Assembly: GCF_905220365.1 (NCBI RefSeq)
Contig: NC_061126.1
Span: forward strand, 4,092,001 to 4,156,000
Reading direction: 5' to 3'
Source of the DNA: Vanessa cardui
Lineage: Eukaryota; Arthropoda; Insecta; Lepidoptera; Nymphalidae
Length of the DNA stretch: 64,000 nt
A program made the position numbers and the translations under genes. Below the pieces are notes generated by a model. The model was not told the origin of the DNA. It worked only from the letters and a program-made list of their open reading frames with translations, and searched no databases. Position 1 is the stretch's first letter, and the number at the start of each line of letters is the position of its first letter. Of this stretch, positions 9,930 through 20,555 are shown in pieces.

Positions 9930-12900
9930 TATTACTAACTATATAGTGGTAGTGCCACGCTGTATACCTTCGGGTTACAGCCGAATGGGCCGGCACGCCC
10001 GGGGAAGTACCACTCTCTCACTTAAAATCGGCGTAAAGTGGTAGTTATGCTACCGCGTTTCGTCCGGTAAGTGAGAGTTCCGGAGGCCCAATCCCCCTCC
10101 CCCCCAAAACTTGATGGTTGTGCAAAATTTGGTTAAATTACCCCAGGAGGGTACCATCAGCGACAGCGGTGGAGAATCCCTCTCTGGGCATCCATGCTCA
10201 GGACATACACCACCTGAGCAGGGATGCCCAGGCTGCCCTCCGAATTCTGGGGGGGGGGGCAATTTTGCGCTCGCTACTGTTCGGGGCAAGCGGAGCAGGC
10301 ATCATAAGGCAACCCCTACCACCCTCGCTGTGGACTTCTGCAACATAAGGGGACTCAACTCCAACCTCAACGCCGTTCACTACCATCTGGAAACGGCGAA
10401 GCCGGCCTTGCTCTTTCTAACCGAGACCCAGATATCTTCTCCTGCCGATACGACTTTTCTCTCGTACCCTGGGTACAAATTGGAACATTCCTTTATACCA
10501 CGAGCTGGGGTATGCGTTTACGTCAGAGATGATATCTGTTCTCGACGCCTCGGCAGCCTTGAAGGACAGTACCTATCGATTATCTGGCTGCGTGTAGACT
10601 GCGATGACCATCCGCGAATCTATGCGTGCCTTTATAGGTCCCATAGCGGTAATGCCGAAACCAACCGACTGGTTGAGCACGTCCAAATGGCTACAGATTC
10701 CGTGCTTCAGCAGATTCCATCCGCAGAGATCATTATTCTGGGTGACTTTAATGCTCACCACGCAGAATGGCTCGGCTCACGCACCACCGATCATGCGGGT
10801 AGATCTGTTCTGGACTTCGCTCTAGCATATGATCTGACACAACTGGTCAACTCGCCAACGCGAATACCGGATGTGGAGGATCATACACCTTCCCTGTTGG
10901 ACCTTCTGCTGACTTCACATCCGGATGGCTATCAGGTTATCGTCGATCCCCCTCTGGGCTCGTCTGACCACTGTCTCGTCCGGAGTACAGTGCCGGTTGT
11001 GCGGTACTCACGGCCTCGCTTTGTTGGGTGCCGCCGAGTATGGCACTACAAGTCAGCAGATTGGGATGGGATGCGGTCTTTTTTGCATCTTACCCATGGG
11101 GGCAGATTTGTTTCTCGCCGGATGATCCGAACGCTGCTGCTGACTCTGTTGCCGATGTGGTGCTTCAGGGTATGGAACTATTCATTCCTTACTCTGCAGT
11201 ACCCATCGGTGGCAAGTCCCAGCCTTGGTTTGGTCGCTTCTGCAAAACGGCATCACGCCGAAAGTGGGAACGCTATCAAACCTGGGCTAATGCATCTGCG
11301 TCTCGTGATGTAAATACCAGCGCATTTAAAAAGGAATACAACTCTGCCTCTAGGTCCCTCAAAAACGTGATTGCTAGGGCGAAGACGGAGTATATTGGCA
11401 GAATTGGCGAGAGACTGGTGCGTCTCCCTTCAGGAACACGAGCGTTCTGGTCTCTCGCTAAGGCTGTCTTAGGGAATTTCTGTCAGCCATCTTTTCCATC
11501 TCTGCACAGAGACGGTGAGTCATTGGCCCATACCGCGAAAGAGAAAGCTGATCTTTTAGGCTCTCTCTTCGCATCGAACTCGACTCTGGGTGACCAAGGA
11601 AAATCTCCACCAACAATTCCACGATGTGATACCACGATGCCGGAGGTTAAATTCCGGCAAAGCTCAGTTCGTAAAGCACTTCTTTCCTTGGACATTCATA
11701 AGTCGAGCGGACCCGATGGTATCCCTCCAATCGTGCTACGGACATGTGCTCCCGAGTTGGCACCGGTCTTAACGCGTCTTTTCCGGCAATCCTACACATT
11801 AGGCGTCGTCCCGAATTCCTGGAAGACAGCTTTGGTGCATCCGATCCCTAAAAAAGGCAACCGCTCAAACCCGTCCAATTATAGGCCTGTAGCCATCACC
11901 TCCTTGCTCTCCAAGATAATGGAGTCCCTTATAAACTGCCAGCTCCTGCGGTATCTAGAGGTGAACCAGCTGATTAGCGACCGCCAGTACGGTTTCCGTC
12001 GGGGTCGGTCAGCCGGTGATCTTCTAGTTTACCTTACTCACAGGTAGGCTGAAGCAGTTGAGAGCAAGGGGGAGGCATTAGCAGCCAGCTTGGACATAGC
12101 GAAGGCCTTCGATCGTGTATGGCACAAAGCGCTTCTTTCGAAGCTTCCTTCCTATGGGCTTCCCGGGAAATTATGCAATTGGATTACCAGCTTTTTGGCA
12201 GATCGGAGCATCAAGGTCGTTGTCGACGGTGCATGCTCTGACTTAAAATTCGTCAATGCTGGTGTTCCACAAGGCTGCGTTCTATCACCCACTCTGTTTC
12301 TTCTGCATATCAATGATTTGTTGCAAATCGGGAACATTCATTGCTATGCAGACGACAGTACCGTTGACACCTTATACACCGGCCGCGCTAATATTTCTCG
12401 GGAAAACGTCGAAGAGAACCGGAACAAACTTGTGTCTGAAATCGAGTCTTCATTAAACGAAGTCTCGAATTGGGGCCGGCTAAATCTAGTCCATTTCAAC
12501 CCCAAAAAAACGCAAGTTTGCGCGTTAACCGCTAAAAAAACACCATTTGTCGTATCTCCACGATTTGAGAACATTCCGATAGCCGCTACAGGTAGTATCG
12601 GAATACTTGGCGTTGATATTTCGAGCCTCGTTCAGTTCCGCGGTCAATTGGAAGGCAAAGCCAAATTGGCTTCAAAGAAGCTCGGTGTGCTCAAGCAAGG
12701 CGAGACAGTATTTCACGTCGGCCCATCGCCTAAAACTTTACAAGGCGCAAATTCGGCCTCACATGGAGTACTGCTCTCACCTCTGGGCGGGTGCTCCCCA
12801 GTACCAGCTCCTTCCATTTGACCGCATCCAACGTAGAGCGGCTCGAGTTATCGACGATCAAGCCCTTTCCGATCTCCTTGATCCTTTGGCTTTGCGTAGA

Positions 12901-13303
12901 GATGTCGGATCACTCTGCATCTTCTACCGAATTTTTCACGGGGAATGTTCCGAGGAATTGTTCGGATTAATCCCGGCTGCTGAATTTCACCTTCGGACAT
13001 CTCGCCAAAATTCTAAGTTTCACCCGCACCACCTTGATGTCCGAAAATCCACAACAGCGCGATTTCTCAGACATTTTCTGCCTCGCACAACCACTTTGTG
13101 GAACCAGCTTTTGCCGGCGGTTTTTCCGAACCGATACGACAAAGGAACCTTTAAGAAAAGAGCCTACTTCTTTTTGAAAGGCCGGCAACGCACCTGCAAG
13201 TCCCCTGGTGTTGCAGGTGTCCATGGGCGGTGGTAGTCACTTTCCATCAGGTGAGCCTCCTGCTCGTTTGCCTCCTATGCCATAAAAAAAAAAAAAAAAA
13301 AAA
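9930..13303 (+). mobile_element. Jockey/CR1-like LINE, near full length, inactive
   Basis: A non-LTR retrotransposon has a GC-rich 5' leader (about 9930-10300), an endonuclease region (about 10318-11085), a reverse transcriptase region (about 11100-12700), a C-terminal region to 13236 and a 3' end with GGTGAGCCTCCTGCTCG followed by poly-A (13284-13303). A second copy lies at 48325-50195 and short pieces at 23960-24078 and 45155-45310. The 5' limit is approximate. The clade assignment is by resemblance only. Confidence 0.8.
10111..13236 (+). pseudogene. LINE ORF2: AP endonuclease plus reverse transcriptase, broken
   Basis: The endonuclease part shows CNIRGLNSN, LTETQISS, ILGDFNAHH and SSDHCLV motifs of AP-type LINE endonucleases. 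The reverse transcriptase part shows SSGPDGIPP, NYRPVAITSLLSK, DIAKAFDRVWH, GVPQGCVLSP and the catalytic CYADDS. Breaks: a frameshift near 11084 in a T run; an in-frame TAG at 12045-12047, where the second copy at 48325 has TGG (Trp), so the change is nonsense; and a frameshift near 12700 before HMEYCSHLWAGAP. The protein would act in target-primed reverse transcription in the nucleus if intact. It is not intact here. Confidence 0.8.
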
Positions 13304-13315
13304 AGTATTAGGTCT

Positions 13316-14290
13316 ATATTGCGGATGGTGATGACAATGTAAATTGGTTCTTGATATTATATTTATATAGTATTGTAAATGTTTGTCAGCAACAAATTGG
13401 TTTACTCCCCGCTCTACGAACTTCCTTAATTACAGAACTCGAAATGAATTTTCATAAAAAATATTAAATATCGTGCAATACTCGAGCCAAACAAACAGGA
13501 CAATACTCGTTTGCCAATTTTATAATTATTAATTTAACAATTTTAATTTTGTAACAATAATAAAATGTCTTGTTATTTAAAGTTCTTCAGAGGGTATAAA
13601 ATAGTAGTCATATTTCACAGATTAATAATTAGAATTATTTGTAAATATATGTGTACAATCTAAGATTAGAATAAAATAAAAACTAAACAAATTATTTTTA
13701 CAAAACCTTACTACTGGTTGTTTTAAAATGTTACTTATATATTTTTAATCAATGTCAATTGATTGTAAATATAATTAACATTTATGACTTTATAACACGT
13801 CTTAAATAATCTGGGCCGCTTCAAAAATAAATAATATATAAAATAACAACAAACGATTCCCACTGAGTTTCTTTCACCGGTTCTTTTCAGGTCTAAGGTA
13901 TTTTTTGTTCCAAAACAACAGTGTTTCAAATTGTCATCAATAAGAACGTGTGAAACTTCTGTTTTGAATAAACATATTTGTATTTTATTAAATAGACAAA
14001 TGTACAAATTCGACGAATTTTGACTAGAATGTTGATGCCTAAAAAGTTTTGAATTCAAAGTTTCGTAAGTTTCATCCTTAGTATGCTTCATGCGGAAATT
14101 CTGACTATTTTTAATTAGGCTTAGTTTGATAATAAATTTTAGCAATAATAAAATCAATATAAACGCTTCAATCAGTAAACAACAACGTACATCGTGAATC
14201 TTACTTGTTCAAATTAATCAATTAATAAATATCATCAAAACATCCCCGTACTGTTAACTGATAGTCTGTTCAAACAAGAGTTATTGTATC
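13316..14290. other. AT-rich intergenic stretch
   Basis: No recognisable gene. A 140-codon minus-strand frame (13735-14157) is rich in Asn, Lys, Phe and Leu codons as expected from base composition, and has no motif I can name. Confidence 0.5.
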
Positions 14291-14297
14291 TGGCTGA

Positions 14298-14306
14298 TAT
14301 ATATAC
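14298..14306 (+). promoter_or_regulatory. D3 TATA box
   Basis: TATATATAC starts 61 bp before the D3 ATG, the same position as TATAAATAC in its paralogues, with one substitution. No TTATCT or kappaB-like motif was seen next to it. Confidence 0.5.
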
Positions 14307-14358
14307 CACGTTGATGATCCTTAAGACACAGTCAAAGGAATTATTTGAACTAAAGATC

Positions 14359-15812
14359 ATGTCTACTAAAATATTATTCTTTGCTTTCTGCTCGCTCATC
14401 ATGCTAGCACAAGCTCTCCCAATTGAAGAAGCAGACCAACAACCTAGTAAGTTGTTTTTTTTTTAATAAAAAACTTTTAACTATAATTTGTAGAACGTTT
14501 GTTGGTAGTGACTAGCTTATATGAATTCCGAGGTACTGAATCAGAAGCCCATGGCATCCACCATCAAAATTAAAGATCTGATATTGTGACGTTGAAAAGA
14601 ATTCTTCAGTTCAAACCTTCTTATATATAAAGAAGGTTATATATCCTTTGTCGTTATCCTCGGGATTAACGAGCTGTTATTTAAAGTAAGCAATTATATT
14701 TAAAAAAATATACTTATGTCGCTAGCTACCCATTCCGGTACCTTTGTTCTTGCTTTCCGAGTAAAGTCTATGAATAAAATAATTAAAAAACTGTTGAACC
14801 ACGTCCTTGTTTGACAAATGTACAACACCTCGTACGCATCGGTGATAAACATATATTTTTATTTACTAAAAGAGTGAGAGGATTGTCTTAGTGGTATCAA
14901 TCAATCAATAAATCAGCCCATTTTCGTCCACTGCTGGACATAGGCCTCTCAAATTGCACGCCACAAACTTTTTTTTCTTGGTGGTATGGCATTTTGCAAT
15001 TCCATCTAGGTACCACTCACTCATTATACAACATGCAACCGGAAACAGCCACATTGGCGACGTGAGAAATGGTCGATGTGTTTTTACATCACAAATGTCT
15101 AGGAGCAGTGGTCATAACTTACTATAAGCTGTTCCATTTGTCCGTCCGCCTACCTATGCCATAAAAATAGATTAATCTTACATAACGATTAGTCAAAGGC
15201 AATGTGCTATTATAATTTAGCATACTATACCTTCATATTCCGCATTACATGATCGCACAATACCAGTCGGCTTCCTTTTTATCAAAATCACAATCTATTT
15301 TATTCAAGTAGGCTTTTACAAGTACTTTTGAATCGTCATTTCACAGATTATATTAAGTGAGTTTTCGCCCGTGACTGCGTCCGCTTTTTTGGAGTTGGTT
15401 ATCATGTGTTAGGCAAAAAAGTAGTCTATGTCCTTTCTTAGAGTTCAAGTTTGCTTCATACTAAATGTAATCAATTTCGGTTCATTAGTTTGGCCATGAA
15501 AAAGTGACAGGCAGACATATATGTAGAAAGAGTTACATTCACATTTATAATAGTAATATAGATTCTTTAGTTAGTAGTTAAGATGGTGGATTGAGTAACT
15601 TTTTAATTTTTTTTAAACGTATTCTAGGTGTGTTGTATGTCGTGAATTTAGACATGCCTACGGCTCTGACCGAGTCCATCAAGCCGATGACGAATGCCGA
15701 CCGCAGCAGTTCGGTGTGCACGGCCGCTCTCTGTCAGCGTGTGTGCCAAGCCCTTAACTACAAATTTGGTCGCTGCAACGCCAACAATGTTTGTGTTTGT
15801 TCAAACTATTAG
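14359..15812 (+). CDS. D3: divergent member of the six-cysteine peptide family
   Basis: Exon 1 is 14359-14446 (88 nt) and exon 2 is 15628-15812 (185 nt, TAA). The phase-1 intron of 1181 nt starts GTAAGT and ends TTCTAG; the split codon is AGT (Ser) where all others have GAT. The product is 90 residues. Signal peptide MSTKILFFAFCSLIMLAQA is followed by LPIEEADQQP, a propeptide VLYVVNLDMPTALTES and, after ADR, the peptide at residues 56-90. All six cysteines and the GRC motif are kept, but the core differs: Q for W after Cys3, KF for RY, NNV for NRV and C-terminal Tyr. The charge is about +3. A polyadenylation signal AATAAA is at 15888-15893. It is probably an older paralogue outside the conversion network. 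Confidence 0.85.
14906..15345 (+). repeat. Retroposon fragments in the D3 intron
   Basis: Three pieces: CTGCTGGACATAGGCCTCTC at about 14930-14949 (a common lepidopteran repeat motif); a decayed SINE type 2 from CTTGGTGGTATGGC at 14979 to about 15165; and ACTTTTGAATCGTCATTTCAC near 15325-15345 from the repeat that is also at 63421. They explain the long intron of D3. Confidence 0.55.
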
Positions 15813-16357
15813 ACATGATAAAAAAGTAATGTGTTTCCAAGAAAAATATAATCATTTCTTTTTATAATTAATCGAATGTAATCATTAAATAAATGTTTTG
15901 GCAAATGTGGAATATTATTTTTATTTCGTTTTAAAATTTACTTTTATCGTAATGATTAAATCAACTAAAATAATTAAAGATCTTATGCATGGTACAAAAA
16001 ATTGGATTCCTCTATCAACATAGGCTATTTAGACAAATAGCCTTAACAGATTGTAAGTTTCTCTTACCTCAAAACAACCAATGGTCATCCATTGGTTATG
16101 TGAAGTTCAAATAGTAATCGAGTAAGTGAAATAATAGCGTAATATTATTTTTTTGCTTTGTACAGTAGAAAATGTATACATTTAAGATGTATGCATGTCA
16201 CAGGGCACTGAAGTTGTTTTGTGTGACAATAATATTGCATCATAGCTATAACATTAAATTTTTGACGTCTCAAATAAAAGTTTGTTTTTGTTACTAAAAT
16301 TATTTATTGTATCACAGAAAATATTTCACAAATTAAAAAAATAAACAAACACAGAGA

Positions 16358-16707
16358 TTAAAAGTTCGAGCACACACAGACTCTGTTGGCGTTGCAGCGA
16401 CCGTATCTGTAGTTCAGCGCCCAGCACACGCGCTGACACATGGCGGCCGTGCAGACCAGGTTGTTACGCGGCGCCTCCAGCAATGCACTACTCGGACTAA
16501 TTACCTTTGGGAAGGTATCAGGATTCTGAATGAAGAGGATATCTGAAACAATATTCACAATAGTATGATATTCAATATATAAATATTATAGAAGAAAGAT
16601 AAAGGTTCAAGCTTACCAGGCCTCTCATTTTCTTCAGATGAAACGAACTGTACCAGTAATAAAGCTACCAGTACACTGACAAAGAAGGTCAAAATTTTAA
16701 TAGACAT
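16358..16707 (-). CDS. D4: six-cysteine defensin-like secreted peptide precursor (subfamily A)
   Basis: Exons 16707-16617 and 16542-16358 (TAA) flank a 74-nt intron, the shortest of the family, and give 91 residues. It matches D2 almost throughout: MSIKILTFFVSVLVALLLVQ signal peptide, EENERPD, ILFIQNPDTFPKVISPSSAL and the identical mature peptide starting NNLVC. The main differences are two or three residues in the leader and SSALLEAPR for SRALLDAPR. The similarity extends over the promoter on the minus strand, so D2 and D4 form an inverted duplicate pair. Confidence 0.9.
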
Positions 16708-16760
16708 GATAGTTACTTCGACTTCTTGTTTGAATTGTTATTCCTGTCGTGACAGCGAAC

Positions 16761-16787
16761 GTATTTATACACAATCACTAAAGATAA
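16761..16787 (-). promoter_or_regulatory. D4 core promoter
   Basis: On the minus strand TTATCTTTAGTGATTG precedes TATAAATAC (16769-16761), 62 bp before the ATG. This is the inverted counterpart of the D2 promoter, and the CTGTCACGACAGG block that follows is also shared. Confidence 0.7.
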
Positions 16788-17331
16788 AGGGTATAAAACC
16801 TCATAATTAATCTTACACATTTGTTTTTGTGGATGTGTCATATCGATAACTTAGATTTAGTTTTTATTTAGCACAAAATTATTACCACTATATGTATTGT
16901 TTTATAGATAATAATGAATGCAGGCGTGAATGTATATTTTTCAGTATCTCTTATTACTTTATTTCTTAAGTTTTTGTTTAGCGGTTATTGTATATGGAAA
17001 ATACACAGAACCTATGGAGCCTGTATCCATCCGAATACCTCTAAACTATAATAATGTGACGTTAAGTGTACTTCATATTGATATGAAAATGCTCATTTAC
17101 AAATCATTTATTTCGGATAACTTAAATTTGTAATTTTATCTTTTAGTATATTAGCCGAACGCTCTTTTATATTATGTTATTTAATATTCTGATGTAAATA
17201 CAAAAGTCTGTGATTGAGATAGTACTTTGCATTTCTATTAATATTATTATCAATTGTTTTTATTTTTCTTCGAGAAGAACATGTATATATGATTAATTAT
17301 TATTTAAGATTTTTGATAACGTTACTGGTTA

Positions 17332-17600
17332 CTTGGTGGTAGTCCTTTGTACAAACCTGTCTAAGAACCACCCACTGATTTGATATTCTATGACCGAAAA
17401 GCAGTATTCAGTATTATTGAATCCGGTTTGACTTCAATTTCACTCACTCAGTGAGCCAGTGGAACGGATACATGACGTGACATACGGGGATGTAAGGATT
17501 GGTTATTGTTTCTTACAGCGCCATTGTATATAGATGGAGGTGAGCTCTAAACTTCAGGTGGTCCATTTGATCATCCGCCTAAACCATATCTTAAAAGATA
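17332..17600 (+). repeat. Decayed SINE type 2
   Basis: It runs from TTACTTGGTGGTAGTCC to the GTGGTCCATTTGATCATCCG block. Several substitutions and small deletions separate it from the complete copies at 24402 and 46095. Confidence 0.6.
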
Positions 17601-17944
17601 ATAATAATAATAACGATTGCAAAGAAAATCATTCTAAATTCAACTCAAATGAATCTATTTCGAGTGAACTTTATTGTAAGCTAACGAAAATTAGACAAAT
17701 GTGACCGCAATAAAATTAGAAAGACAGTTATTGGATTAATAATTATGAATATAGATAATACCATCACTATCACTACAAAGTCCCCCGGCTGCATCGGTCT
17801 GTCTGTATGTTCGAAATAAACTCCAAAACTACTGAGCGGATTTTCATGCGGTTTCCACTCATAGACAGAGGGATTCATAAGGAAGGTTAAGTAATATCAT
17901 TAATTAATATTGTTGTGTAAATAAGTTAATTAATTAATTAAATT

Positions 17945-19250
17945 CTTAGTTCCCAAGGTTGGTGGCACATTGACGATGTAAGGAATAGTTAATATTTCTT
18001 ACAGCTTCATTGTCATTGGGTGTAGTGTTGCCCAAATTCAGTCTTGGTCTTGCAGTCTTGGTCTTGTTCTTGCGTTTTTGCAAGACCAAGACCAAGAACA
18101 AGACCGCGTATTTCTAGCAAGACCAAGACCAAGACTGACCGTGCAAGACTTGAGCAAGAACAAGACATAGCCTGCAAGACTCTTGCGTCTTGCAGCTAGT
18201 ACTTAGCGCTATTTCACGGAGTAGTTAGGTGTAACAGTTCGATGTATAGGTACGCTTAGGAATTCTATGAGACGCAAAAAACTGTATCAAATAATATGAA
18301 AAACTGGACCTATGCGCATTACGACTAATACCATAAACATACCTACATAGCGAATAAAAAAATATCCATTAAAATCAAACTGAGTGCATGCACAGTTATG
18401 TTTTAATCATTGGCACTTTGATAATGCGGCATCAATGGTTTTGTACTTACTTCTCAAAGAAATTTGCTGTTTTTCGGAAGTAAATGGTTATGATACACGC
18501 GCCGGCGGCTTCTTTTGAATTCATATACAACAATCGTTGTCGCCGCTCCGAAATCACAACATTTGACACTATTTTATGGCCGCCACAGGGCGTAGGTATA
18601 CTCATGCAAGATAATTTCGAATTTTAAGAGTGTTCCGAAGAATAAATAAGTTTCCGAGTGCTTAGAATGAAATGAATACATTATAATGATCACGCAAGTA
18701 GTATTATGATTACGATAAAATGGTAAGGATAGATAGTAGATGTCATAATAATTTATTCTAGTAAGTATATATTATAATATTGATTGTATGGTTTTAAACT
18801 AATTACTTAGGTACTATTATTGTACATTCAGCCATTATATTTCTTAAGTTTTTAAACGACATATAGGTCAGTTGATTTTTCAAATTTCTTATCATATCTT
18901 CAGTAATTTATTAATCTGCTTGATCTTTACTATGGCTATGTTAATTCAAGCTCACAATGTTCCAATTCTAATACGTTTTTTTAAGATTTAAAATAAACTT
19001 TAATAAATAGTAATAGACTAGTAGGTAATTGCAAGACTTGCAAGACTCTTGCTGCAAGACCAAGACCAAGACCAAGACTGGGAGCGCAAGACCAAGACCA
19101 AGACCAAGACCAGGTGTATTGGCGCAAGACCAAGACCAAGACTGGCTAAGTCTCGTCTTGGTCTTGCATTTGGGCAACACTAATTGGGTGATGGTGACTA
19201 CTTACCATCAGGTGTCCCATGTGCTCGTCCACTAACCTATACCAAAAAAA
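17945..19250 (+). repeat. SINE type 2 (3' half) interrupted by a hAT element
   Basis: CTTAGTTCCCAAGGTTGGTG...TCATTGTCATTGGGTG (to 18022) continues at 19183 with ATTGGGTGATGGTGACTACT and ends in an A-rich tail near 19242-19254. Removing 18023-19190 restores the SINE. Confidence 0.8.
18023..19182. mobile_element. Non-autonomous hAT-type DNA transposon
   Basis: Perfect 15-bp terminal inverted repeats TAGTGTTGCCCAAAT...ATTTGGGCAACACTA bracket 1160 bp, flanked by an 8-bp duplication ATTGGGTG (18015-18022 and 19183-19190). TAGTG ends with an 8-bp duplication are typical of hAT elements. Inside each end lie arrays of a CAAGAC/GTCTTG-type motif (about 18038-18195 and 19029-19166), mostly palindromic. 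No transposase frame is visible. Confidence 0.85.
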
Positions 19251-19726
19251 AAAAAAGTTGAAATAGAACGACAATTGTTAAACTTGCCGGAAAAAAGCAA
19301 CAAAAAATATAAATAAAAGGTAAAATTATAAAAAAGAAACATATGTCTATGCAATTGGACAAGTATGAGTTAAAAATGTTTTAGAGACTTTTGTGCTTGC
19401 GTACATACGATTAACTTTTATTCGGATATCTCGTTTCATAAAAAAAGGAGAAAAATTTTACTAGAAGTGTTGTTTAAAATGATGTTAGGACAAAAACAGG
19501 AAAAGGGAACTACTATTATCCGAAATGAAACTATCCTACGATAGAAAAACGCAAACTACATCGAAACAATACTAAAATAGAGAAATGGTGAATACTTCAA
19601 CACGACAATTGCATTAGTGTGAATCAATCGTGAACTCAAATACTCGACAGTGACATTAGTACTATCCTAGACAATCAGTCACTTCTATTGAATCTGTTAC
19701 ATCATATAGATATACCTTTCTTTACT

Positions 19727-19889
19727 AAAGTTATTGATTTCGGGGTATTTACCATGTTTTTTTATTTTTGTTCGGTGGAGCTCGATATTTCAGCATTATC
19801 TACGAATGTCTTGTTCACCAGAGTCGAAATACCGAGCTCCACCGAAAAAAAATAAAAAACATGGTAAATATCCCGAAATCAATAACTTT
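19727..19889. repeat. Foldback (hairpin) element
   Basis: Two ~66-bp arms (about 19727-19792 and 19823-19889) are inverted near-copies, with TTGATTTCGGGRTATTTACC and CGGTGGAGCTCG as landmarks, around a ~30-bp loop. An open frame running through it is a by-product. Confidence 0.8.
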
Positions 19890-20011
19890 AATAATAAAAA
19901 TAACCACGTTAATTTAAAATCTTTTATACCTTATTATATACCTTACTTTTTTTACCAAAATATATATTTGTTTAAACTATCAAATGAATTGTCATTTATA
20001 TTTTAATGTAT

Positions 20012-20290
20012 AGTAACGCGTGCATCTTAACCGATGATTGCGGGTTCAAACCCAGGCAAGCACCGCTGATTCATGTCCTTAATTTGTCTTTATAATTCAT
20101 CTCCTGCTCAGCGGTAAAGGAAACCATCGTGAGGAAACCTGCATGTGACAAATTTCATAGAAATTCTGCCGCTTGTGTATTCACCAACCCGCATTGGAAC
20201 AGCGTGGTGTAATAAGTTCTAAACCTTCTCCTCAAATGGAGAGGAGGCCTTTAGCCCAGCAGTGGGAATTTACAGGCTGTTGCTGTTTTG
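20012..20290 (+). repeat. Metulj-like SINE lacking its extreme 5' end
   Basis: It starts at AACGCGTGCATCTTAACC and keeps the B-box-like GGTTCAAACCC, the GCTCAGCGGTAAAGGAAACC block and the full 3' body to TTTACAGGCTG. Confidence 0.75.
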
Positions 20291-20555
20291 TTGTTGTTGT
20301 TTTTATTTACTTCTCAACTTTGCACAGCAAATTCATTGCTTTGGTTTATCATCTAGAGATGAAGAACTTCATTCAACCAATAATAAAAGGGCCAATTAAT
20401 ATAGAACAAAATATGTAGATAAATTATATTAGAATTTTATTTTTCAATTCTGTGTTTACAAGTTCAAAATTAGAATCATAAAATAAAGTCAAAGAATATA
20501 AAGTAAAAATATATAATTATATCTTTATATCAACAATAAGATTTTTTATTTAAAA

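Noticed and set aside
13735..14157. 140-codon minus-strand frame as a gene.
   Set aside because: AT-biased composition, no motif, no signal or splice context, and not conserved elsewhere in the window.
19020..19170. CRISPR-like array because of regular CAAGAC repeats.
   Set aside because: The repeats are short, tandem and without unique spacers; they lie inside a hAT element in a eukaryotic genome.
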